From: an uncultured Bacteroides sp.
Lineage (GTDB): Bacteria; Bacteroidota; Bacteroidia; Bacteroidales; UBA11471
Direction: 5' to 3'
Length of the DNA: 11,788 nucleotides
Assembly: GCA_905210875.1 (NCBI GenBank)
Contig: CAJLYN010000050.1
Location: 1-11,788, forward strand
In this document: in pieces, positions 1 through 7,490 of the stretch
How the letters are laid out: every line of letters begins with the position of its first letter
Position numbering within the stretch: position 1 is the stretch's first letter
Notes under the pieces: model-generated
The model's input: the letters and a program-made list of their open reading frames with translations, nothing else
What the model was told of the DNA's origin: nothing
Database searches by the model: none
Position numbers and translations under genes: made by a program

Positions 1-1
1 A

Positions 2-3000
2 ACCCGTATAGGTGAGGCAGAACTGGCCCGGTTGCTTGGTGCACGCCTCACCATCGGCAGCAGTCACGTCTACCCGTTCAATCGCATGCAACTCTCCGAT
101 GTATGCCTCTACGACCAACAGGGCGACAGCCTGCTCTACGCACAAAAACTCATTGCGGGGGTAGCCTTGCAAGAATTGTTCAGGAAAAGACTAGTATTTA
201 CCAATGTCCAATTATACGATTTCAAAGTCTCTCTTCGTCGCGACAGCCCTTCTGCTCCACTCAATCTGCAATTTATCGTCGACCGCTTCAAAAAAGAGGG
301 TAACTCCTCCATCGACATACACTCCCAAATCAACACCATTCTCGCCCGCCGTGGAGAGGTGCTTTACAACATCGACTCTGCACCACGGCAACAACCGGGA
401 GTCTTCGACCCGCACCACATAGCTGTCCGGAACTTTCTGGCCACCGTTTCGCTTAAATCGCTGTCCCGCGACTCCATTAACGTAAACATCAGAAAAATAA
501 GTTTCGACGAACAGTCGGGGTTCTCTCTTCTCAAATTCGGGGCCAAACTCATCGGTAACCGTGAAAGCGTCGTACTGAGCAATTTCAGAATCACCTTGCC
601 ACACACCGACATATCGATGAAAAAGACCTCCACCGATTTTCTGTCGTATGACAATCTGAACGAGTTTTTCCAGAAAAGCACCGTTGACGTACACTTGGAA
701 GAGTCACACCTCATGCCGGCAGACTTCGGAGCCTTTATACCCCGATTAAAAAACGTGCGACAGACGCTGAACCTTGAAACGCATCTGCAAGGTACTCCTG
801 ACAATCTCTCGGGCAACCTGCGTATCGATTGCGGAAACGAGTTGCATCTCTCGGCCGAAGCTGTGGCACGAAATCTTTCCCGACCGGCTGAAACATTTTT
901 TTCGGGAAAAGTGAACGAATTAAATGTCAGCAGCACCCTCTTACCGCTCTTGCTTCAAGAGATTATTCCCGAACGTCCCGGCCTAGCCCAACGATTCATG
1001 CCATTGGGAGCCTGGCAATTCAGTGGGCAGGTTGACAAAACTGGGGCCGGACTAAATGCCGACGGTCGCCTCCTTTGCGAACTGGGCGAGATAGACGGAA
1101 ACGTCAACATGAACATATCGACAGGCCAATCAAACGATGTGTTTACACTCAACGGCGAGTTGACGACAACCAACTTCGGAATAGGAAAATTCTTCGCAGT
1201 TGAGCCTCTTCTGGGCGACGTCGCTCTCGACATCAAACTCAACCTGAACCAACATACCCGAGGAGGAGATTTATGGGGCCGTATCGAAGGGGAGATTGAT
1301 CATGTCGACTTCAAAGGTTATACCTACCGCAATATTATTCTCAGCGGAAACTACAACAATACCAACTACGACGGCATCGTCTCCATTGACGACCCAAACG
1401 GCAAACTGCATCTCATCGGAACAATAGATCTTTTTGACACACATCCTCTGGTACGCGTCTTTGCCGAAGGACAAGACATTCGTCTGGGTGCGCTGAATCT
1501 CGCCCCGCAATATGCCGAGTCAAAAACCAGTTTCAACATTACCAGCAACTTCTATGGCAATCACATCGACAATATCGAGGGCGAAATCGTCATTGACACG
1601 TTGAGTTTTGAAAACGAAGGCAAAGTATTCTCTACGGGGCAATTCACCATTACCGCCGAACACAACGACAGCATCAAGCGACTGCACGTCGCCTCCGACG
1701 TCATCAACGGAGGTCTCGAAGGCGACTATTCATTCAAGCATCTCAAAAATCAACTGGTAGGTCTTCTCTCCCAATACCTGCCCGACTTGGCAACAGAATC
1801 CTCTCCCATAAACGGGGAGAAGACAGACAAGAACAACTTCCGCTACGGATTCACCGTAGAAAACAGCATCGAGCTCTCATCGACGTTAAACCTACCGATA
1901 ACCTTGCAAGAGCAGGTTCAGATATCGGGATTTTTCGACGGCGACAAACGCCGCATCGGGTTGAATGTATATGCGCCCGACCTCCAATTCAACTCCAAAC
2001 ACTTGTTCAACAACGAGATAAACATTGAGAATAACGACTCTATCGTCAACCTGTCTCTACGCACACAGACCTACAACAAGAAAGGCCAGTACACCGGTTT
2101 CTCTTTCGATACCGAAGCCAAGAACAACCACATCTTGTCACGAATCAATTGGAGCAACAACAGTGACACCACCTTCTGCGGAGAGATAAGTACGCTGGCT
2201 CATTTGGCTGGCCGCGACAGCACGGTCGACTGTCATATAAACGTGCTGCCCACCCGCATTATCATCGGAGACTCGATATGGCAGGTCAATCCGGCTACCA
2301 TCGACATCGTCGACGGCAAAGGCCGTATCGAAGGCATTGAAGTACATCACAAAGAGCAATATCTGCACATCGACGGAGAGGTGTCGAAAGACCCCTCCGA
2401 CAATCTCAATCTATCACTCAACGACATCAGACTCGACTACATATTCGATGCCCTTAACCTGAAAAACGTTGTCTTCGGCGGTCAGGCAACGGGAGATATC
2501 ATCATCGCCGACCTGCTGAACGGGACCCCCCGGCTCAGCACCAAAGAGTTTGCCGTAAAAGATTTCTCCTACAACCACGCCACATTCGGCGACCTGAGCC
2601 TGTTCAGCCGATGGGACAACGAGAACAGAGGCATTTTCCTCAACGGTACCGTTTCGCAACCCAATTACCCCGACACACAGGTCAACGGATACATCTTCCC
2701 CACCAGAGACTCGCTGAACCTGCACTTCGACGCCCAACACATCTCGCTGGCATTTCTCAACCCCTTCACCGAGAAGATACTCAAAAACGTAGATGGACAT
2801 GCCACCGGTAAAATCAATTTCTACGGCCGGTTCAAGGCTCTCAACGTCGAAGGCTCGGCCTTGGTCGACCGCTTCGGGTTCGGTATCGACTATCTCAACA
2901 CTCGATTCTATATCTCCGACTCGATACGCCTCACTCCCGATGCCATCATCATCGACAACATGACCCTGGCCGGCGAAGACGACCACCTGGGCAAAGTAAA

Positions 3001-4357
3001 CGGTATCATGCGGCACAAACATTTCAAAAACATTGAATACACTCTCAGCGCTTCGGATATAAACAACATGCTGGTCTACAACACGACCGAAAAACAAAAC
3101 GCTGTGTACTACGGAAAGGTCTACGGCAGCGGCTCGGTGAGCATCGAAGGTAATACCCAATATACCGGTATCGATATCAACATGATAACCAATGACCGGT
3201 CTAAATTCACTTTTGTCCTGTCGGATAACGCCGAAGCCGAAGAATATCAGTTCATCACTTTTGTAGACCGCTCGCGAGATTTTCACAAGAGTATCCAGAA
3301 AGAAGAGCGACCTCCGCTGTCGGCCGTCCTACCCGAAACATCGTCGCACCTGCTCTCACTCAACCTGCAAATCGACGTCAACCCCCAAATGTCGATGAAC
3401 CTGCTCATGGACCCTGCCACCGGCGATATGATACACGCCACGGGCAGCGGCAACATACGGCTCGAATACAATACGTTCTCCGACATGAAACTCTACGGGA
3501 CCTATACCGTAGAAAAGGGAAACTACAATTTCAGTCTGCAAGACCTCATCACCAAAGACTTTATCATAAAAACCGGTAGCAGCATATCCTTCTCGGGTGC
3601 TCCCCAGAACGCCAATCTCAACATCGAAGCCTACTATGCCCTCACGGCCAATCTCGAAGACCTCGACGAGAGTTTCGCTACTGAGCCCGACCTGAACCGC
3701 ACGACAATTCCCGTGCGAGCCTTGCTCTTCCTCACCGGCAACCTGCAACAGCCCGACTTCCGCTTCGACCTTGAATTTCCCACGGTAACGCAAGACATCG
3801 ACCGCCGCATACGCAGCATCATCAGTACCGACGACATGGTCAACCGACAGATTATCTATCTGCTGGCCCTGAGCAAATTCTATACTCCCGACTACATGAA
3901 CGTGGGCCAGACCCGTAACAACGAACTGGTATCGGTAGCCTCCTCGGCTCTTTCGAGTCAGCTCAACAACCTGCTGGGCCAAATCAACGAAAATGTCAAT
4001 ATCGGTACCAACCTGCGCAGCGACAAGGGCGACTTTTCCGATGTGGAGGTAGAAGTGGCTCTGTCGAGCCAGCTGCTCAACAACCGTCTCATCATCAACG
4101 GCAACATAGGCTACCGCGACAATGCCGTCAACAACAACACCTTCATCGGCGACTTCGACCTGGAATATCTGTTGAACAAGAGCGGAAACATACGACTGAA
4201 AGCCTACAACCACTACAACGACAAGAACTACTACATAAAATCGGCCCTCACCACACAAGGGGTGGGCATCATGTACCGCAAGGAGTTCAACAAGTGGAGC
4301 GAGTGGTTCTCGTGGTTGCGCCGCCGCAAAAACAAGACCGAACAGCAGACGCCATGA
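2..4357 (+). CDS. tamB: Translocation/assembly module TamB (5' partial)
   Basis: The 3' part of a TamB/DUF490-family gene. The frame is open from base 2 and no start is visible; the TTG at 32 is only an internal codon, so the true N-terminus with its signal anchor lies off the left edge. TamB spans the periplasm from the inner membrane as a long beta-taco. In other bacteria it works with an Omp85 partner in outer-membrane protein assembly or lipid transport. The visible start carries the Bacteroidota TamB opening pattern (LLGARLTIG, then FNRMQLSDVCLYDQQGDSLL). A long repetitive beta-rich middle follows. The conserved C-terminal TamB domain begins near base 3430 (TGSGNIRLEYN, then YTVEKGNYNFSLQDL) and runs through RALLFLTGNLQQPDF, IIYLLALSKF and a final beta-barrel-like VGIMYRKEF. 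The visible 1,451 codons are close to full family length. The basic tail RRRKNK is followed by a TGA that overlaps the next gene as ATGA, which suggests translational coupling. The family assignment is firm; the exact cargo is not known. Confidence 0.93.
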   Translation, partial: TRIGEAELARLLGARLTIGSSHVYPFNRMQLSDVCLYDQQGDSLLYAQKLIAGVALQELFRKRLVFTNVQLYDFKVSLRRDSPSAPLNLQFIVDRFKKEGNSSIDIHSQINTILARRGEVLYNIDSAPRQQPGVFDPHHIAVRNFLATVSLKSLSRDSINVNIRKISFDEQSGFSLLKFGAKLIGNRESVVLSNFRITLPHTDISMKKTSTDFLSYDNLNEFFQKSTVDVHLEESHLMPADFGAFIPRLKNVRQTLNLETHLQGTPDNLSGNLRIDCGNELHLSAEAVARNLSRPAETFFSGKVNELNVSSTLLPLLLQEIIPERPGLAQRFMPLGAWQFSGQVDKTGAGLNADGRLLCELGEIDGNVNMNISTGQSNDVFTLNGELTTTNFGIGKFFAVEPLLGDVALDIKLNLNQHTRGGDLWGRIEGEIDHVDFKGYTYRNIILSGNYNNTNYDGIVSIDDPNGKLHLIGTIDLFDTHPLVRVFAEGQDIRLGALNLAPQYAESKTSFNITSNFYGNHIDNIEGEIVIDTLSFENEGKVFSTGQFTITAEHNDSIKRLHVASDVINGGLEGDYSFKHLKNQLVGLLSQYLPDLATESSPINGEKTDKNNFRYGFTVENSIELSSTLNLPITLQEQVQISGFFDGDKRRIGLNVYAPDLQFNSKHLFNNEINIENNDSIVNLSLRTQTYNKKGQYTGFSFDTEAKNNHILSRINWSNNSDTTFCGEISTLAHLAGRDSTVDCHINVLPTRIIIGDSIWQVNPATIDIVDGKGRIEGIEVHHKEQYLHIDGEVSKDPSDNLNLSLNDIRLDYIFDALNLKNVVFGGQATGDIIIADLLNGTPRLSTKEFAVKDFSYNHATFGDLSLFSRWDNENRGIFLNGTVSQPNYPDTQVNGYIFPTRDSLNLHFDAQHISLAFLNPFTEKILKNVDGHATGKINFYGRFKALNVEGSALVDRFGFGIDYLNTRFYISDSIRLTPDAIIIDNMTLAGEDDHLGKVNGIMRHKHFKNIEYTLSASDINNMLVYNTTEKQNAVYYGKVYGSGSVSIEGNTQYTGIDINMITNDRSKFTFVLSDNAEAEEYQFITFVDRSRDFHKSIQKEERPPLSAVLPETSSHLLSLNLQIDVNPQMSMNLLMDPATGDMIHATGSGNIRLEYNTFSDMKLYGTYTVEKGNYNFSLQDLITKDFIIKTGSSISFSGAPQNANLNIEAYYALTANLEDLDESFATEPDLNRTTIPVRALLFLTGNLQQPDFRFDLEFPTVTQDIDRRIRSIISTDDMVNRQIIYLLALSKFYTPDYMNVGQTRNNELVSVASSALSSQLNNLLGQINENVNIGTNLRSDKGDFSDVEVEVALSSQLLNNRLIINGNIGYRDNAVNNNTFIGDFDLEYLLNKSGNIRLKAYNHYNDKNYYIKSALTTQGVGIMYRKEFNKWSEWFSWLRRRKNKTEQQTP

Positions 4358-5193
4358 CCGCTACACCCTCCATCACTCTCGTCCCGCTCGGTGGACTGGC
4401 CAACCGAATGCGGGCCATCGCATCGGGCTATACCCTGGCTCTCGACACGGGTATGCAGCTCCACGTGGTGTGGCTCCGCAACCACGACCTGAACTGCTCA
4501 TTCAATACCTTGTTTCGCCCGCTTGGGCACGACATTGCTCTTACCGAGTGCAGCAAAGCCGATGCACGGGTCAAATACAATGTCCCCCGGAAAAAGAATT
4601 TTTTCCTCTCCGCCTTTTACCAGAAGCGACATTTTGCACCGAGACTCTACGATGCAGAGTTGTGCCGGCTGAAAGATGACGGCGAAGCGTTGCAACATCG
4701 GGTATCCGGGCACAATTGTCTCATCGAGAGCGGGCTCTCATTTTATAAGACCGACAAGGAGTGGTTCAGGACACTCTTTGTTCCCACCGACGAAATCGCT
4801 GCACTGATAGCTCAACGCTGCACGGCCTTCACCGACCGCACGGTGGGGCTGCACATCCGCCGCACCGACAACCGGGTCTCTATCGCAGAGAGTCCGCTCG
4901 CACTCTTTACACAGAAAATCGACGACGAACTGTCGCTGTACCCCGACACGCTCTTCTACCTGGCCACCGACAGCGAAGTGGTAAAAGCGGAACTGCGGTC
5001 TCGCTACGGGGCACGCATCTTTACCTCACCCGCCAGGGCCGACCGTGACTCAACATCTGGTATGAAAGAGGCCGTTGTCGAGCTCTATACCTTGGCCCGC
5101 ACCCAACATTTCTACGGGTCGTATTACAGCTCGTTCTCCGACTTGGCCGCTCTGCTCGCCAATCGCCCCGCCGACATTCTGCGTGTAAAATAA
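4354..5193 (+). CDS. Fucosyltransferase-like glycosyltransferase (GT23/O-FucT superfamily type)
   Basis: A 279-residue protein without a signal peptide or membrane segment, so probably cytoplasmic. I chose the ATG at 4354 because it overlaps the tamB stop as ATGA and leads directly into the first conserved motif. A GTG at 4294 would add 20 residues encoded inside tamB, with no conserved look. Residues 13-25 (GGLANRMRAIASG) and 167-173 (HIRRTDN) match the nucleotide-sugar-binding motifs of the NodZ/FUT8-like and protein O-fucosyltransferase superfamily (family pattern HxRRxD). Residues 201-207 (FYLATDS) and the C-terminal SSFSDLAALL at about 259-268 correspond to the third conserved region. 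The arginines in HIRR are the residues expected to contact GDP-fucose. The likely reaction is therefore transfer of a sugar, perhaps fucose, from a GDP-sugar to a glycan or protein. Donor and acceptor are inferred from the superfamily only. The nearest genes give no glycan context: there is no other glycosyltransferase, and the coupling to tamB hints only at an envelope role. Confidence 0.72.
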   Translation: MTATPSITLVPLGGLANRMRAIASGYTLALDTGMQLHVVWLRNHDLNCSFNTLFRPLGHDIALTECSKADARVKYNVPRKKNFFLSAFYQKRHFAPRLYDAELCRLKDDGEALQHRVSGHNCLIESGLSFYKTDKEWFRTLFVPTDEIAALIAQRCTAFTDRTVGLHIRRTDNRVSIAESPLALFTQKIDDELSLYPDTLFYLATDSEVVKAELRSRYGARIFTSPARADRDSTSGMKEAVVELYTLARTQHFYGSYYSSFSDLAALLANRPADILRVK

Positions 5194-5262
5194 TCCACAC
5201 ATGTTTTTTCACGTCCTCTTTTCAAAAAAAAGGGGCAGACCGATTAAACTTTCCCGAGCGGC

Positions 5263-5283
5263 AGATATCTAATCGATATCTAA
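5263..5283. repeat. Tandem GATATCTAA repeat, also an inverted repeat, before the PL10-CE8 gene
   Basis: GATATCTAA occurs at 5264-5272 and again at 5275-5283, separated by TC, giving an 11-bp period. The same bases contain a 7-bp inverted repeat, AGATATC at 5263-5269 and GATATCT at 5275-5281, around a 5-nt spacer. It ends 12 bases before the start codon at 5296. It could be a regulator-binding site (one helical turn between units) or a small 5'-leader hairpin. No consensus Bacteroides promoter (TAnnTTTG with an upstream TTG) was found in the 102-bp gap 5194-5295. The repeat is visible in the sequence; a regulatory role is inference. Confidence 0.4.
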
Positions 5284-5295
5284 AACCTCATTACC

Positions 5296-7416
5296 ATGAA
5301 AACGTCATCGATTCAAAAAATGGGTCTGGCGGTATATCTGCTGTGTGCATGGCTGATATCCACCTCGGCCATTGCACAAACACCAGCAAGGAGAGTCTCT
5401 CTGCGAGAGCGTAACCCCGAATTTTTCAAAACAGAAGAGGCCCGCCACATCGGCGACCAGATAATCGCCTACCAGCGCTGCACCGGCGGGTGGCCCAAGA
5501 ATATCGACATGACACGGGATATGAGTCGGGAAGAGCTGGATGCCGTCATCAAGGAAAAGAACCGTCGCAACGACTCAACCATCGACAACAACGCCACCAC
5601 TTCGCAAATGACCTTTCTGGCCCGCCTCTATCGGGCCACAAAAGATACACGTTACCGCGATGCTTTCCGTGCCGGCGTCGAATACTTGCTCAGCGGCCAG
5701 TACGAGAATGGAGGGTGGCCCCAGTTCTGGCCCGAGAAACGGGGATACCAGTACCACATCACATTCAACGACGATGCCATGGTCAATACGCTCACGCTGC
5801 TGCGCAGCATCATGAACGAACAAGAACCCTACGACAAGGGACTCATCGACCGAGCCATGAAAAAACGCATCAAAAAGGCTTTTGACAAAGGTATCGAATG
5901 TATACTCGCCACACAGATTGTCGTCGACGGACAGCCCACCATCTGGTGCCAGCAATACGACCACGTCACCTTGAAACCGGCTGCGGCCCGTGCCTACGAG
6001 TTACCCTCGTACTGCCCGCAGGAGAGCGCCCACATCGTGGCCCTGCTCATGTCGCTCTCCCACCCCGATGCCCGGGTGAAGGCCTCCATACACGGAGCCA
6101 TGAAATGGTTCGACACCTACAAACTCACCGGCCTGCGGTGCGAACGCGCCGGAAGAAACAAAGCCCTGCGCACGACCCGTCTCGTCAGCGACCCGAAAGC
6201 AGCCCCTATATGGGCCAGATACTACGACTTAAAATATACCGAACCTTACGTCTGCGACCGCGACGGCATACCTCGCCGCCGCCTGGAAGAGATAGGCTAC
6301 GAACGCCGTAACGGGTACAGCTGGTTCACCAGCCGGCCGGCCGAACTTTTCGATCGTTACGATCAGTGGGCCGACCGTCATGACCCCAAGCACAAAGTCT
6401 TCGTCAGCCTCCATACCCCGGGAGCCAACGAGAACGGGCTTATCGACATGTACCGCCGTCCGACCATCGACCGGAGCCAATTCGACGTCATCGTCAATCC
6501 GGGCGAAAGCATACAAGCTGCCCTGGAAAAAGCGCCGTCCGACCCGTCAATCGTTTTCAAGGTACTGATTCGTAAAGGCAGCTACAACCAGAAAGTCATC
6601 ATCGACCGTCCCAACGTTGTATTAGTGGGCGAGCAGCGAGACAGCACCATTATCGTCTACGCCGAGACCGCCAAGAGCCGCACCATCAAAGAGTATCGCG
6701 GCAAACCCGTAGGCAACGGCGTCGTCGTGTTGCAGGAAGGTGCCGACGATTGCATCATCAGCGGACTGACCATATACAACAACTACGGAACGACTGTCGA
6801 AAAAACCACCACCCATCAGATGGCCTTGTTCGGAAGAGCCACCCGCACCATCGTCATCAACTGCAACATCTGGGCCGACGGCAACGACGCCCTCGCCCTT
6901 TGGGCACGAGGCGGCAACGGCATGTACTACCACGCCGACCTGTACCTGCGATGCCCCGGCGTCGACTTTCTCTGTCCGCGCGGCTGGTGCTATGCCACAC
7001 GCTGCCACTTCTACGGCGACGGGAGAGCTATTATATGGCACGACGGCCGCGGCGACAAGAGCAAGAAGTTGGTCATTACCAACTCCTCATTCGACGCCCA
7101 ATCGCCCACCGTACTCGGCCGTTACCACCACGACGCAAAATTTTTCCTGATACACTGCCGGATGTCGGACAAGATTCTCGACAACAACATCGGGTATGCC
7201 TACACCGACAAGGTTCTCGACCCTTGCCCCTGGGGACAGCGCACCTACTACTATGGCTGCTACCGCGAAGGCGGAAACAGCGGCTGGCTGAACAACAATC
7301 TGAACGAGGCCGAACACGCACCGGCCTTCTACGGCATAACCGCCGCCTGGACCTTTGGCGGGAAATGGAACCCCGAAAAGCGCATACGCGAACTGTGGAA
7401 TATTCTTGCCTATTAA
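5296..7416 (+). CDS. pelA: Secreted PL10 pectate lyase fused to a divergent CE8 pectin methylesterase
   Basis: A 706-residue exported enzyme. Residues 1-28 form a signal peptide (hydrophobic core LAVYLLCAWLIS, cleavage near AIA-Q). No lipobox cysteine is seen, so it is probably periplasmic or secreted. Residues about 40-365 are a PelA/PL10 pectate lyase that cleaves de-esterified homogalacturonan by beta-elimination. Supporting motifs are YQRCTGGWPKN (59-69), NGGWPQFWP (138-146), FNDDAM (157-162, acidic residues suited to calcium binding), WCQQYDHVTL (217-226) and the arginine-rich ERRNGYSW (336-343). Residues about 395-706 are a CE8-type right-handed beta-helix. Q508 (HQMAL), D531 (GNDAL), D557 (GVDF) and R609 (LGR) align with the canonical Gln, acid/base Asp, nucleophile Asp and Arg, and the 23-residue Gln-to-Asp spacing equals that of plant PMEs. 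Odd points: the QDT glutamine is Asn530, the DGSGD opening is absent, GxYxE has Gln, and LGRPW reads LGRY. The symbol pelA refers to the lyase module only. The two activities would be sequential, demethylation then cleavage. CE8 activity is less certain than lyase activity. Confidence 0.9.
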   Translation: MKTSSIQKMGLAVYLLCAWLISTSAIAQTPARRVSLRERNPEFFKTEEARHIGDQIIAYQRCTGGWPKNIDMTRDMSREELDAVIKEKNRRNDSTIDNNATTSQMTFLARLYRATKDTRYRDAFRAGVEYLLSGQYENGGWPQFWPEKRGYQYHITFNDDAMVNTLTLLRSIMNEQEPYDKGLIDRAMKKRIKKAFDKGIECILATQIVVDGQPTIWCQQYDHVTLKPAAARAYELPSYCPQESAHIVALLMSLSHPDARVKASIHGAMKWFDTYKLTGLRCERAGRNKALRTTRLVSDPKAAPIWARYYDLKYTEPYVCDRDGIPRRRLEEIGYERRNGYSWFTSRPAELFDRYDQWADRHDPKHKVFVSLHTPGANENGLIDMYRRPTIDRSQFDVIVNPGESIQAALEKAPSDPSIVFKVLIRKGSYNQKVIIDRPNVVLVGEQRDSTIIVYAETAKSRTIKEYRGKPVGNGVVVLQEGADDCIISGLTIYNNYGTTVEKTTTHQMALFGRATRTIVINCNIWADGNDALALWARGGNGMYYHADLYLRCPGVDFLCPRGWCYATRCHFYGDGRAIIWHDGRGDKSKKLVITNSSFDAQSPTVLGRYHHDAKFFLIHCRMSDKILDNNIGYAYTDKVLDPCPWGQRTYYYGCYREGGNSGWLNNNLNEAEHAPAFYGITAAWTFGGKWNPEKRIRELWNILAY

Positions 7417-7433
7417 CCTTCGAACCATATAAA

Positions 7434-7466
7434 GAGCGAGGCTGCCCAATAAAGGCAGCCTCGCTC
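7434..7466. terminator. Hairpin terminator between convergent pectin genes
   Basis: A perfect 13-bp stem, GAGCGAGGCTGCC at 7434-7446 and GGCAGCCTCGCTC at 7454-7466, surrounds a 7-nt loop. It lies 17 bp past the stop of the PL10-CE8 gene and 24 bp past the stop of the minus-strand methylesterase gene. Read on the minus strand the stem is followed by TTTATATGG, a short U-rich tract. Read on the plus strand it is followed by ATAGAGTATA, which is weaker. It therefore best terminates the minus-strand operon and probably also stops or protects the plus-strand transcript. Confidence 0.85.
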
Positions 7467-7490
7467 ATAGAGTATAAAAAGGAATCAATC

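Noticed and set aside
3356..4258. A 300-codon open frame on the - strand, and a 290-codon one at 2414-3286
   Set aside because: Both are antisense to the TamB domain coding region. Their Val/Gly-rich translations are typical shadows of a codon-biased gene.
4294..4353. GTG at 4294 as the start of the glycosyltransferase
   Set aside because: The extra 20 residues come from the tamB tail read out of frame. The ATG at 4354 gives the usual ATGA overlap and a normal N-terminus.
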